A stretch of DNA of 64,000 nt from Pachyseris speciosa. Its lineage: Eukaryota > Cnidaria > Anthozoa > Scleractinia > Pachyseridae. Below, piece after piece: positions 1 through 12,090 of the stretch. Position numbers and translations under genes: made by a program. Below the pieces are notes generated by a model, which was not told where the DNA came from, made no database searches, and saw nothing but the letters and a program-made list of their open reading frames with translations. The stretch covers positions 722,001 to 786,000 of the forward strand of contig JAEMWC010000154.1 in assembly GCA_016490735.1 (NCBI GenBank), in the 5' to 3' direction. The stretch's first letter is position 1; each line of letters opens with the position of its first letter.

Positions 1-465
1 AATCACATTAAAGAATAAATTACAAAGTAAGTACAACTACAACTTAAATCCATTGAGAATTAACAGTAATTATCAGTACAGTCACAATACAAGCTACAAT
101 AATATCAGATTAAAGGAATGAAAACTCTCAAGGATACGAAAACGAAAACAGGAGGATAAGAAGGTTAAGAAAGTCTAACAAAATATGCTTCGTATACATA
201 AATTATGTAAAATTTACAATTTCATGCAGAAGAATAAGCATTTCAACATAACCATCCTCAACCTCCATTATTGAGAGTAACAAACCATGTACATGCTTTT
301 TAAAGGCACTTTTGGGGAGTTGTCAAAATAATTTATGCTTATGCCTCAGCTGTTTATCATCATTATGATTTTTTCTTCAAATACTTAAAGGAGTGATTAC
401 CCAAAAGTTACCACTCCTTTTTATGTAGGATTGCTAACTCTGAAGAAACACATGAGCCGCCACTT

Positions 466-3400
466 TCAGAACTCTATGGTAAGGACTAAGCTGGTTCCAG
501 GGCCTACAGGTACAGTACTCACCCAGCCACCTTTCTTTTCTATCCATTCTGCAGTGCTCTCCTGAATAAACCTAAAGCTGTACTCAGCCAACAGTTCAAG
601 TTGTGAATCATCCATTTCACCTATGATGGCTACTTCACGCGCAAAGTGACACAGCAGTGCCACCTTGGACCACCCAACAATCTGGTGGTCAAACGTGAGG
701 TGTCTAGCTGCCACACAGAACTGTTCATACGACAGACTTCCTGCTTGCATGATCTTAAGAGGTTCATCCATCAAATTTGGCAACATTTCCATGATTTCTT
801 GACTAATCTTTTCCAGTCTTGCTGCAACGCGACCCTCTGGAGATAACACTGGTGAAGGAGTGTGGTCATAAAAGTCATTAGGCTGATATGGTGGAATCTT
901 CAGGACATCTGGTCTCTTGGAGAATTCCCTGTTGAAAGTCAACAGAAAAAAATGTAGAAAGAGTCTGATTATTATACCCACAGAATATGCACATGCTGAA
1001 GGTTGCATGAAAAAATGTATTAGTTAAGAGTAGATGTCAGGACATTAAACGATAAAATGACTCTACAAAATAAACATGTAAGTTATGAACCCTTTGATCA
1101 GACACAAAAGGATTACCCGGTAGTTCAGGTACTGTATTTTCCTTGAATAAGCACCCTACCCTGAATAAGTGCCCACTCCCTCGGCCAAACTAGCAAATAG
1201 GTGCCCCCCCTCAAATAAGCACTTTATTCCCCCCCTCAATTTCTTAAATAGTACGGATTCAAGGAAAACCTGTTTCTGTTGTCACTTGACTTATAATAAT
1301 CTTTATGTTTTAACCACACTGGCATCAGTACATGTAGGAGAGTCACTTCCAGTTATCCTTGTACTTTCAGAGCTCTTTTATGTGCATTAACCAAAACAAA
1401 GTTACAGTTCGTTGAGAAAAACTTAATAAGCGCCCCCTTCAATTAAGCGTCCTCCTTTGAATAAGCATCCCCCTTTTTGGTGGAAATTTTAAATAGGCAC
1501 CTGAGAGCTTAGTTGAGGAAAATATTGGCGGAAATTTTAAATAGGCACCTGAGAGCTTAGTTGAGAAAATATGGTACATTGTAAAAACCATATGGCACTG
1601 CATTGACAAGATTTGTGAGTAACACCAGGAATCTGGATGCTCAGTGTAATATCACACCAAGTTTACTGGTAATTAACTAGGATACCTGCATCATGAATCC
1701 TGATGATACAAAGGACTCTAGCTGGAAATTTTTCCATAAACATGTGACCAATTTTGTGAGTTCATGAATAGTTGTGGTTTCTTTATAATTTTTATCATGA
1801 CATCTGTCATCTCACATCATGTCATGAGCAGGGCTGGTGTAAAAGATTATTATAAATAAAGTGACAATAGAAACAGGTGAGACAACATCCTAGTTAAGCC
1901 ACCTAGAGAACTGTCACTTGATGCTGTGTTAGCTTTCAAATGACGACACAGAGTTGCATAGTTATGCAGTGTTCTACCAAGCTAACAAGCCAACTGGGAG
2001 CTGGTCATTTTGTTGGTTCGTAATATACCCATGAGTGATGATTACGGTATGTGAGAATGAATATTGTGAGATATGATATATAAATTGAACTGCGGATTAA
2101 CAAATGAATATGTGAATGATCATTGCAGTTATGATCACTACTTAAGCAGTAGTGAAAATGAAGCCTAAAAAAAAACAGGCTTGTAAGGGAGTCAAATCCA
2201 CGAGTTCTGCAATACTGGTGCATTACTCTACAAACTGAGCTAACAAGCCAACTGGGAGCCTGTCGGCAGGGCTCAAATTTAATTTTTGAATCACTAACCC
2301 TTCGGGTTAGTAGACATCTTTTTTACTAACCAAATTATAAAGTTTGGTATCCAAGCTCACAACTTACAATATCTCAAAAATTGAACATTTTGTTAATAAT
2401 GACTAGTTTTAAAAGAACAAATTAAAGAAGCCATGCAAATGTTTTCTTCCACTCCTGTTGAAATGTTTTGCCCTCTTGTTTCCTCTTTTTTTCGTAAAAC
2501 AAAACAAACGTGTAACACTTCCAGGAGCTTGAGTCTTCCGCAGCTTCTGTTGTCTTTGGTTCCTTTTCTAGACATTTTTCCTCTTCATCATGTGCAGTTA
2601 CTTTCAGCTGGAGCTTGCCTTTTTCTGAGAAATCTATCCAAAGAACTCCCCTGGATTTGCAAGATGGTGGATCCGATTAAGTTGTGTCCAGATCCCTACA
2701 TTCGACACAAACTCGTCTCCAGGGTCTTAGCGCTCAAAATGGCTGCAAAGTTCGAATTCGACCGCAAAGACGACGAGAACAAATTCTTTGAGACAGAAAA
2801 CAATCTCATGCAAGATAACAACACACAAACCGTTCCTAAAAATTAAATTTATTTGTAAAAAGGTTATTTCCATAAAACAATTTGAATACGTACGAAAATT
2901 TTTCCTAACCCTGTCGGGTTAGTTGGACACATTTTTAGTAACCAAACGTTGAAAATTACAAACCATTGGTTAACAGGTTACCGTTAATTTCGAGCCCTGC
3001 TGTCGTTTTGGCAACCTATAGATTTTCTGAAGCTTAGTATTTGTAGAATTTGATATCAAAACTAAACTTTTAGAGAAAGAAAACGTGTAATATATATTAA
3101 GAGAGAAAGCAAAATCCAAGGCTTTGCCTTAATCACGTTCATTTCCCCACATGAGTACTCGGAGAAAAGCGGTTAACATCGAAAATGTTTCCTCACACTT
3201 TGCCCTCAAAAAGGGTGCCTGCAAATTTCCATTTTTCCTTCGGTTTTTTCCTAGCCATAACGTTTAAATGGGAGAGAATTTCAAAGAAGCCCAACACTTT
3301 TTTTGCAAAGGAGGTATCTTAGAACATTCTTGCCGATTTTAAACCCAATCGGTTGAAGGATGCGGATAAACAAACTTAAAATGTTCACCTTCACCAAGAT

Positions 3401-6400
3401 TTTATTTTATCGAGAAAAAGATGGAAAACCATTTCTCAACTTGATACATCTGGATGTTAAGAATCTCCTCATAGTGCAAGAGTAAATGGCATATTGATAG
3501 ACACCAGGCATGATAATCACGATATTTAGCCAGGAAGCTCCACTCACTGAAGTGGTTTTCAGGGACGTCCTGCATCCAGGTCGAATTGGAATTTGGAAAT
3601 GTTGATTTTTGAGGAGAGGAGAAAACCGGAGAACTCGGAGAAAAACCTCTTGTAGCAGAGTAGAGAACCAACAACAAACTCAACCCACACATGACGCAGA
3701 GTCTGGGAATCGAAACTGGCCCACATTGGTGGAAGGAGTCATGGCCTAACCACTACGCCAACCCTGCTCCCCCATGCATTTGTTCACAACAACAATTATA
3801 GCAAAATGACAGCCTATACTAAACAGACATGTACCAAACTAGAGCGAAAACCAGCAGAAGTCTATCAAATGAGTGGGAGCTTACAGGTTTGTTTTCATTT
3901 AACTTTCATTGTATCTAATACTTATAAGATTTGTCTGCAGCACCCAATATTATTTTGATAAAGTGCAATGATCTTGCAGAAACCTTGCAGAGAGCTGCCA
4001 TCACCAACTTTGACCAACACATTTTTCTTCCACTTTCGAGAGGACATCATGACAATAAACACAAAATTTAAAGTGAAATCAATTTTTCTTGAGAAACTAA
4101 GGATACCAAAGGCGATTACATGGATGGCTTACATGCATGTTCAGCTCTTTAAGTCACATTTAATTTGAATGTGTAGAATTTCAGTGTGTGAGTATCTAAT
4201 CACAACAAAGCACTTATTCGTGGGGACAGAAAGTAAAAAAGAAAAACAGCTTTTATTCCCATTTTTGTTGCAACATATTCATTCTAGTCTTCCTGATGTG
4301 AATCATGAATAATGTGGTACCATAAAAGCTGTATTAAGCCCCTGGGGGGCATATTTAATTTCAGGCCTCATTAATGGAGGGCTTATTAGAGAGGGGGGCT
4401 TAATAGAGAAGGGGGGGGGGGGCTTATTTCAAATCTTAAACCCTTCAATTTCATCTTTAAATAGTTTTTGTACTAAACTCAAACAACTGCAGTGGAACTT
4501 TATTATTTAATACAGAGCAGCAAACAGTATTATGTGTTTGAGTATATATTTGTTTAAAAACAAACCAACTGGGCATCATAAAGTGGATTTTGTAAGAGAG
4601 AATAGGAGGAACAGATTCCAAAATCTCACGTGCCAAAGGGGAGGGGGGGCTTATTAGAGAGGAGAGGGGGGGGGGGGCTTATTACAAAAACAGACTTACA
4701 AACAGGGGGCTTATTAGAGAGGGGGTTAATAGACTGAGACTGGGGGCTTAATACAGCTTTTACAGTATTTTCAATTCCTGGCCAAATTGAAAACCCAGGT
4801 ATCCTGTTACCTTAACCCATTGGCACCTGAACCGCCCAGAACCGCCCGTAAAAAACTCCCATGCTTCAAAACATTGCAACTTTCCCAATTGCACGAATAT
4901 TGCCTCAACTGTTAGTTGTGAGCATGAAATGGAATGTCCTTTAAATTTGGATATCCAATAAATGCAAGAAACGTAGCAATTTTTAACCAAATATGGCCTT
5001 TTGAGTTTGGACAAGAACGAACTGACCATTTTTAATGTCAAAGAGAAACGACAAAAATGCCCCTTTTTGCCTTTATGTTTTTTAAGGAAATCATCGTCGA
5101 AAAACCAAAATTCAACCATCATAATGAAATTCAGTCCTTTTTCTAGCTTAGAAATGACTTTTTTTGTTCATATTCTTCTCCCGAGCGTAGATACAGCCTT
5201 TTTTTCCAGTGCATTCGGGCCTTCCCGACATTTTGAACATCTTGAGCGCATTGCATGCTGGGAACTAACGAGAATTTTTGACAGTGCCCATTCCTTCCCC
5301 CAATTCTTTCACATATAAACTAAGTCTACAGCCACTCCGACCTACCGCCAAAATTTCCTACTCGTGGTCATCTGCAGTGCTCACAAATTCCAAAATATGC
5401 GGCGGTAGGTCGAGAAATTCATCAGTAGTCGAGTCCCAAAGGTACTAAGTGTCCGACCGGCCAAATTCCCAGTTCATCGAGTAACAAGCCAAATTCAACA
5501 ACAAAGTACATCACCTTGCTCAATTCTTTGAGAAAGTGGACTCTTAGCTACCGTCACGCTTAATGATGCTCATCAGGCAGCCGCTAAAGATGAAAAATGG
5601 CTGTAAACTTAGCAAAAATCGCAAGCAAACCGAACTTGGGCCATTGTTGTTGCTTCACGGATAAAAAATAGCTACGTCAAAATGACGTTTTCAGAAACCT
5701 TGAGCCTCCAGTGCCTTAGGACAGCACCACTTTTCCCTGGTAGTTCAAATAAAGAGTCACGAATTGCTATTCATCGTTTATAGGTGGAAAATCACTCCGA
5801 AAATGTAAAAACGGCTTGGAGTCAATGGGTTAAGCAGTAGTGAAAATATAAGTAGTGTTCATAACTGTAATTCTCATATTCAGAATTCTAAACTGTTGTT
5901 GTACATTTTGTTATAGCAAGAAATACTTCTGCTTGTGGTACGTAACATGCTTAAATCATATTGACCAACAAATCTGCTGAATAACTTGCCATTATTAATT
6001 AAAAATAAAATATAGCAACTAATACCATTATATTAAATTTTGCAGCAAATATGACAATTATTGTGAGTCATAACTGCTTTTATGAAAGACTCCCCTGTAG
6101 TTTCACTTATGGACAACTTTTAATAGATTAATAGGCAATCACAAAATCTCAAGGGCAATTTGGAATAAATAAGCGCAAGTAAAATTTTTCAAAGGCTAAC
6201 AAAATTTGCAAGAGCAATTTGTTGTCTTTGAAAAAATTGACAAGTGTTAATATTTATTCCAAATTGTATGAGAAAAATCATTGTGTGATTATCTTTTAAA
6301 TAATATTGATGAAAAAATTGGGAGATAGCTTATCATAATCATGACTTCAGAAGCAACGCAGCTAGGCACGGCAGTAGCACAACGTTTGAAACAGGCCTTA

Positions 6401-7577
6401 TCAAGACGCACACATACATAAACCCTCTAGCTGCAAGAAGTTTTCTTCAATAATGAAACTTTCTTGTGGAAAATTTCAAGTTATAGATAAAAATATTCCA
6501 AGTCATTAGCACTTTTAACAGAGTATTAGTAATTAGCAGCAGTTCATGTAAGTCCCGCCTTCATGAATTAACCACTAACATAATAATTTATAAACAATTT
6601 AACGCCATTAAGCTTATAATGTGTTATTCAAACATTCAATCACCCTCTTGAAGATCCAACATTTTAAGCTTAACTACAATATTAAACTCCCTTGCATGCA
6701 ATATTGAGTAACTTAACAAGCAAATTAAACAAGAAGCAGAAAAAAAAATGGGCGAATACATGAACTTTAATTAGTAAGGCACGGCTTACCGCTTTCCGAA
6801 AGTTTTTGGCCGATAAAGAAGATCCATATTGAAACAGAGTTTGTGGACATTCTACCAAAAGGATCTCTTCTTATCCACTGAAAATTCATCATAAACTTAA
6901 GCTTAAGATTTTCGAGAGCCGAAAACTTCAAAACACAACCGCAGCTTGTTTCATTTGTTGTTCTAGTTAGAACAGATGTGTAGCATGGGAGTCTAGGCAG
7001 AGAATTTAGTGTCGATTTGTACGACATCAGCTGTGCTTTGGATGTCGCTACCATCCTCAACCGTACTAGTTAGCACCTGACATACTCTGAACAAACATAC
7101 GAACTGCAATGATATTTTTTTAAACATAAGAACAACAACTACTTACTCTTTGTTCTGTTTGGATTTGTGTCTGAGCGTCTTTTGGTCGAAGTTTTCAATG
7201 TCCCTCTTCAAATTCAGCGATAGTTTTCGTTCCAGTCTTGCCATCCGCAGAAATTTTTGGCGTTTGTGCTCGTAAGAACCAGCATCGCTGGAACTCTTCG
7301 ATAGTCCACGCATCGATTTGGTAAAACATGATGACCTGCTATCGGAACGGAGAAGATTTCTAGCAGTCAATTTATCCGCAGGCAACGAACTTAAAAAGTC
7401 CAAAACAACAATCCGAGTCTCTTCGCGAATCCTTTCTCGAGAAGCCCAACGTGTGTCTTGAGTGCTGTCAGAACTTCCGTCTAAATTAAGAGTCTCTGTA
7501 GATCCCTCCATTTCAGAATCTGATATTTCAAGCGTCCCTTTGGCAATGTACGTTTCTTCTACCGGTTCGCTATCCAT
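466..7577 (-). CDS. BCL2L13: BCL2L13 (Bcl-rambo)-like Bcl-2 family protein, 3' end uncertain
   Basis: Two coding exons on the minus strand: 7577-7147, then 928-523 (or to the stop at 466). The junction is phase 2 with donor GTAAGT at 7146 and acceptor CAG ending at 929, and it is in frame. Residues ~52-70 (ETRIVVLDFLSSLPADKL) resemble the human BCL2L13 N-terminus as I recall it. Exon 2 has HTPSPVLSP (166-174), a BH1-like VGWSKVALL (228-236) in place of NWGR, and a BH2-like AEWIEKKGGW (270-279). The family binds the outer mitochondrial membrane; vertebrate BCL2L13 is a mitophagy receptor and modulates apoptosis. A strong donor GTGAGT lies directly after GGW (522-517), the usual site of the BH2 intron in Bcl-2 genes, so the tail from V280 to the stop may be intron read-through, with the true C-terminal exons (and membrane anchor) off the left edge. 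Unspliced, the product is 297 aa without an anchor. The ~6.2-kb intron is full of repeats. Family call is firm; the 3' end is not. Confidence 0.87.
1129..1577. mobile_element. non-autonomous inverted-repeat element (MITE)
   Basis: The ends GTACTGTATTTTC and (reverse-complemented) GTACCATATTTTC form imperfect terminal inverted repeats. The inside is built of repeated AATAAGC(A/G)CCC motifs plus a ~36-bp block repeated twice (starting ~1483 and ~1532). It lies in the BCL2L13-like intron. Confidence 0.55.
2008..2262 (-). mobile_element. tRNA-derived SINE
   Basis: Read on the minus strand, a tRNA-like head has an A box (GTTAGCTCAGTTTGTAGAG) and a degenerate B box, followed by a tail including GCAGTTCAATTTATATATCA. 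The same SINE family appears at 22908. The head sequence also occurs alone at 1981-2003, just beyond the other end, so the copy is flanked by near-direct repeats. Confidence 0.65.
2267..2999. mobile_element. hAT-like non-autonomous element
   Basis: The ends are CAGGGCTC...GAGCCCTG, extended inward by AAATTTAA/AAATTAAC, with flanking CTGTCG on both sides compatible with an imperfect 8-bp target duplication. A CAGGG terminus and 8-bp duplication are hAT traits. The interior has a 137-codon open frame with no recognisable domain. Confidence 0.65.
3581..3770 (-). mobile_element. tRNA-derived SINE (second family), diverged copy
   Basis: On the minus strand an A box (TGGCGTAGTGGTTAGGCCAT) and a decayed B box precede a body ending TTTCCAAATTCCAATTCGAC. 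The same family occurs at 36706-37240, where a later transposon splits it. Confidence 0.7.
4318..4767. mobile_element. G-rich MITE
   Basis: Terminal inverted repeats TACCATAAAAGCTGTATTAA and TACTGTAAAAGCTGTATTAA (right end reverse-complemented). The interior repeats GGGGGGCTTATTAGAGAG several times, so one strand is strongly purine-rich. Confidence 0.7.
4812..5833. mobile_element. piggyBac-like non-autonomous element, copy 1
   Basis: Flanked by TTAA on both sides (4812-4815, 5830-5833) with inverted termini CCCATTGGCAC...CAATGGG. TTAA duplication with CCC...GGG ends is the piggyBac signature. No transposase frame is present. A near-identical 1,018-bp copy lies at 42625-43642 in the same orientation. 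Confidence 0.8.
6137..6291. mobile_element. foldback MITE
   Basis: One arm (GGCAATTTGGAATAAATAAG) is the reverse complement of the other (TATTTATTCCAAATTG), as are the inner arms TTTTTCAAAG and CTTTGAAAAA. A related copy lies at 59450-59606. Confidence 0.7.
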
Positions 7578-7605
7578 CTTGTAAAATATACTGAAAATTG
7601 TAATG

Positions 7606-7614
7606 TTATATATA
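7606..7614 (-). promoter_or_regulatory. possible TATA box of the BCL2L13-like gene
   Basis: TATATATAA on the minus strand, about 30 nt before the ATG at 7577-7575. The ATG context ACAAGATGG is a fair translation start. An alternative reading is that TTTCAG just upstream of the ATG is a splice acceptor and the promoter lies further away. Transcript 5' ends would decide. Confidence 0.25.
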
Positions 7615-7875
7615 CAACCCAGGCCCCCTTGCTAGCGTCCACAAGCGCGCGAAGGTTAAGCGGGAGGGCGGACTCGTGCGTCAGAGGTTGCTCGTAGTAA
7701 CGCGGAAACAGGGAAAAGAAGTATTTCCGGGTGCAAAGGAAGTTTAAAACCGTTGTGCCCGCCACTGAGGTCACATCAAGTATTGTCAGCAGATTAAAAA
7801 TATTTTGCTGCCCGGGATAAACCTTTGATGGAACGAAGCAGGAAATTTTTTTTTGCAAACTGGAAAACATGTAAC

Positions 7876-8260
7876 CGCCGACCGGTTAGCTCAGTTGGTA
7901 GAGCACCGGACTACCGTGCGGGAGGTCGCGGGTTCAAATCCAGGCCGGACCAACACTAAGCTGACTAAGGGTCTTTAAATAATTGAGGAGAAAGTGCTGC
8001 CTTTGTAATGACATCTGCAAATGGTTAGACTTTCTAGTCTTCTCGGATAAGGACGATAAACCGTTGGCCCCGTCTCACAACTCTTCATAATTGATTCTGT
8101 AGGACGTTAAAGAAGTCAAAGAACCGGCACACACTGCTCGAAAAGAGTAGGGGACATAGTTCCCGGAGCGTTGTGGTGGTGTATCTCTCATCTGATGGTT
8201 GGGTTGGTAAATGCTCGGAGATATTAGCTGTATCAGCTACTCTAAAATCCGAAGGTAATG
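7876..8260 (+). mobile_element. tRNA-derived SINE
   Basis: It starts with a tRNA-like A box (TTAGCTCAGTTGGTAGAGCA) and a perfect B box (GGGTTCAAATCC). A non-tRNA body then runs from AAGGGTCTTTAAATAATTGA through GGACGATAAACCGTTGGCCC and onwards. Acceptor and T-stem mismatches rule out a working tRNA. The 3' end is approximate. Confidence 0.75.
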
Positions 8261-8279
8261 TATCAGTCAATTCCAAAAG

Positions 8280-9050
8280 CGCTCCCCCCCCCCCCCCCCC
8301 CCCGCGCAAACACCTGGGCATTTTACTTTTTTGACAAATTTTGGTCAAATGCCCCGCTGTGTTTCCATTTTAGACGGTCAAATGCCCCACCGTTAGGGCC
8401 TCAAAATTGTCAAATCCCCCGCTGTTGGAGGCATATCTTATCCCAAACCATTTCCCACGTGTACAAAAGAATGGAACGCCTATTAAAGAGAAGAAAATTT
8501 CGATACAGTTTGTTGCCAAAAAGGATCGACTCAATACGTGAATTCGGATATCCAAAGTCTCTTTAAATTTAACAGCTCCGTTTAATTACAGGTAAAGGTT
8601 ATCTTTTTAATACAGAAAAAAGTAAACAATTCAGAAAACCTAAAGAAGAGAACTCAAATCAAGTGTAAGCTTTATAAATCTGAAGCAGATCACTCGTTGC
8701 ATGAAGCATTTTGTCTCGCTCCCCGGTCATAATAAATGTTTTGATTGTTAACTATTCAAAAAAAAAATCGTTTACTTACCTTTCCAAACGAAATCTAAAA
8801 AATTGCTCGCTAAAACCCCTTTTCTGACTGTTTTGTCCTCACTCCACACTTTGAATAAAGGCATATTGAATTATTATAATAGATAAGCAGAGCGAAGGGT
8901 GAAGGGAGCGAAGCGGCTCCCGTGGTGAATTAATGAATTTTCACGCGAGACGCGCGAAATCCTTTCGATGGCGACTGCCGACCAGTGTTTAGCCGATAGT
9001 CAAATGCCCCACCGGGCGGGGACTCATGTCGGGTCAAATTCCCTGCTGTA
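8280..9050. mobile_element. C-tract bounded repeat region
   Basis: It opens with a run of about 20 C, then repeats GTCAAATGCCCC(A/G)C several times (8344, 8379, 8408) and again near the far end (8999, 9035). It is probably a non-autonomous element with decayed ends; the boundaries are uncertain. Confidence 0.4.
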
Positions 9051-10077
9051 TGTATGTACACATAAACATGATCTACCGGCCATGAGTGAGCAGCAATCTT
9101 GTTAATGGTATTATTACACTGACAGTCAACCGATGGTGACAGCTGGAAAATAGACTGGAGATATTTTCCTCTGTAACTTCCGCTGACTTCCGGTTTTTCC
9201 CAGTAAGCGGTATGTTGAGAAAACAGGATGCGACTTCCGAGAAACAAGCTTCATAACTATTCCGGACAATTTTTCTCAGTTTCAACATTTGGGAGCACGA
9301 ATGGCCCACACATTATCAGCTGAGACACCAACTGAATTGCATATTTTATTGTTTTGGCATAAGACTGCCCTTCCAAACAGGGTTGGATGTGCTCGGCTTG
9401 GCACTGAATAAACAGGACGTTTGAGTCAAGAGACCGTTATATTGGCCGGCCTTAGTATTACCGTGTATTCTTGGCACCTTAGCATTACCGGGTATTCCAC
9501 GAAATGTATAATTGCAACGTTTGTGACTTTTTGAGGGACTGCCCAAAGTCTACTTTTTTCCATCATCGGCCCATTTTCATACAAGATTTCACTAAAAATA
9601 ATATTGCGAAAATGTTTCACGCAAAAAGCGAAAAACCTAAAACGAAAGGAGCGAGAAATCAATGCAACTCTGGGATGTCTTTTTCTGAGTGGCGTTTATT
9701 TTCTCTGTTTCTTACTTTTCTCTCAAACTGGTCCGCCTGTGATCTTTCTCATCTTTTCAAATTCTAGAACAAAGAACAGGCACTACAGTACAACTATTTA
9801 CGTTGTTTCAGTCATTTATTAACTAACCACGTCAAATGAACTCAATGACGACTAGCAGGAATAGGCATAAAAATAGAATTTCGTTAATTAATAAGCTGAG
9901 ACAAGCCTGAAGGGAAAAGTGCCCCCGTTGAATAACATCCATTTGTATTTTCCTGTTCTTGCTTTGCTTTAGTGAGTCAGCGAATTTAAGACGCTTAGCT
10001 GCCCAGTTTGTAAGCGATGTATTGGCACATGACTTGCAAAAATAAGGAGGGGAAGTCCCAATGCAGCTGAGGGCAGG

Positions 10078-10243
10078 TAGCCTGCGTCGCAGCGCCAAAT
10101 TCCTTGCATGTTCTGTACCAGAATTTGATTACATGCTGTGATTGGCTCGTCAACAAAAGGCTTTTGTTGACGAGCCAATCATAACGCGTACTCAAATTTT
10201 GGTACAGAACGAAGAATTGGGCGCTGCTTTGCAGACGTTACTA
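10078..10243. mobile_element. foldback MITE with hairpin core
   Basis: The ends TAGCCTGCGTCGCAGCGCC and GGCGCTGCTTTGCAGACGTTA are inverted repeats, and GTACCAGAATTTG matches CAAATTTTGGTAC. The centre (10139-10181) is a near-perfect palindrome around TTGGCTCGTCAACAAAAG. Confidence 0.75.
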
Positions 10244-10454
10244 ACCGGGGTTAGTTAACGTCTACTACGCAAGCTAAGTGCAGGTGGTTGCAGAAAATTT
10301 TAAACAATTCATTTCTCATGGCGCCAAAAATTTGCGAAGGATGCTAAATGCCAATAGCATGAATATAAAAGCGACGTACCGGTGGGGAGGGAGCCGATAG
10401 GACCGACATAAACAACGGCTGTGAAGGAGGGTAACCGGCCTATGGTTTGAGGTC

Positions 10455-10990
10455 ATTTCCAAGTAGACCAACTGATTGAGTTACATTGGCTGCCTGTTTG
10501 TTATCGTATCGAATATAAAATAATTCTTCTTACATTTAAGGTATTGCATGGTATGGCGCCTGATTACTTATGCCATTTAATATCTGTCTTGCCGCCGTCT
10601 AGGTATAATTTAAGGCGCAACGATGACTGTGCAGCTTTATTAACTTTCCCGAAAATAAGAACCAAGAAGACCCTGGCGGATAGATCGTTTAGTTGTGCCG
10701 CGCCTAGACTTTGGAATCAGCTTCCTACCACAATAAGATCTACTTCCAGTTTAGATATTTTTAAAATTAGACTTAAAACTTTTTTATTTAATAGGGCATT
10801 TAATTAGTTACTATAGTTGTTATAATTAATTTGCATTATTGATGAATTATTCTATTTATTTATGGAATTTTTGAATTGTAACTTTGGACTTTTATTTTAT
10901 TTTTAATTTAATAATTATTGTAAGGCGCAGTTGAATATTTTTATAGAAACTGCGCGGTATAAATTTCAATAAATTTCAATTTCAATTTCA
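10455..10990 (+). mobile_element. 5'-truncated LINE (CR1/L2-like) 3' end
   Basis: It encodes the typical C-terminal tail of a non-LTR reverse transcriptase: DQLIELHWLPVCYRIEYKI, then LHGMAPDYL, RSFSCAAPRLWNQLPTTIR and LKTFLF, stop at 10805. A 3' UTR follows and ends in short AATTTC repeats, the usual microsatellite end of this class. The first 80% of the element is missing. Confidence 0.85.
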
Positions 10991-12090
10991 CACGGCTCTT
11001 TCCTGATTTACAGTGAGGCAGTCGTATTGACAATGTGTCACCCCATTGTATTAACTCTGTTAACTGTTGTAGCCTTTCGTCAATCCAGTTGTAAAAATCC
11101 GGAAACCATCGAGCAACTCAGTTCCTCCCCCCTCTCAATGCCATCCGTGCACTGCCATATTCGTAACACCTCAGCAACAACAGTGATAACAGTACTCGGC
11201 GTAGAAAATCATGAAGTCTCCATAACTTATAAGTTGCCTATGTTTGTCTCTAAAATAGAGCACTACCTGGTTTTCCTGGAAACGCACGACATTGAGACTG
11301 TGACGTCATGATAAATGTTTTCACGAAGCCCGGACGTAGTCGAAAAAGGGAAAATACTTCACTAGTAAGGCGAAAATGCAACTGAATGTGTGCAGTTCGT
11401 TTTCTCTTTTTGTTTTCCTCTCTGCAACCAGCCTTTGTCTAGTTGACAAAATAAATAAGTATTCAAATAACATTTAGGTAGAAAGTCAAAATAAGCAGAA
11501 AAGAAGCGGCACATGCTCCTTCCAAATATATTTATATTTTCTTAAATCATTGCTTTGGTGAGTCAGCGAATTTGCAGACGGGTTTGCATGCTGCATACAT
11601 TATGCATGTGTCAGCTCATGTAGATCACCAGTCCAGAAATAAAAAGGGGAAATCCCTAGCGTTCATACAGCTGCTGTCAGATGCATTACAGATGGCTGGA
11701 TGTAGTTCTGAAGAAAATTTCAGACAGAGTTTGGACAACTAGTGTCTATCTAACAGCCCCTACAATTTGCAAAGAGCACCTTCTATCCATACGGAAGCTT
11801 TGAGCGGGAGAAAAATGGGGTAACGTCACTTCCGGTATCCCGAATTACCTTGACCCCTAGGGGCCTGGGTTTCGACAAACGTGACCGGGCAAGCGTTTCG
11901 TAAGAGACGTGATACACCAAATTTGATTACAGGGAAATAAGCAGAAACTGAGCTTATCTTACGGGGTTTATATTACACCTTGCTTCGTTGGAGCTCAGAG
12001 GAGGTATTCCTGCTTTTCCAGTACAAAACATTTCCTCGAAGTGCGGAACGAACAAGTTCAGTTTAGCTTGCATTAGAAAGCAATTTCGTG

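Larger units (their letters stand above)
7578..12090. other. spacer between the two divergent Bcl-2 family genes
   Basis: About 4.5 kb between the ATGs of the minus-strand BCL2L13-like and plus-strand BID-like genes. It holds a SINE, a C-tract, a repeated GTCAAATGCCCC element, a foldback MITE and a LINE tail. The remaining parts (about 9100-10075 and 11000-12090) show no protein I recognise; the last few hundred bases should contain the BID-like promoter. Confidence 0.6.

Noticed and set aside
2433..2846. A 137-codon plus-strand gene
   Set aside because: It lies entirely inside the CAGGGCTC-ended transposon and matches no family I know.
4760..5318. Two similar open frames at 4760-5318 and 42614-43221 as a paralogous gene pair
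   Set aside because: They are parts of the two piggyBac-like elements and run on opposite strands of the same repeat.
6767..7060. A middle exon of the BCL2L13-like gene
   Set aside because: It has a possible donor near 6788, but exons 7577-7147 and 928-523 already join in phase, and the encoded sequence has no Bcl-2 similarity.
7876..7952. A tRNA gene
   Set aside because: A and B boxes are good but the acceptor, anticodon and T stems mismatch and a SINE body follows.
11027..11311. A small secreted protein
   Set aside because: The apparent start is GTG/ACA context, there is no splice or promoter support, and no domain.
12088..12090. GTG as start codon of the BID-like gene
   Set aside because: Animal nuclear genes start with ATG, which follows immediately at 12091.
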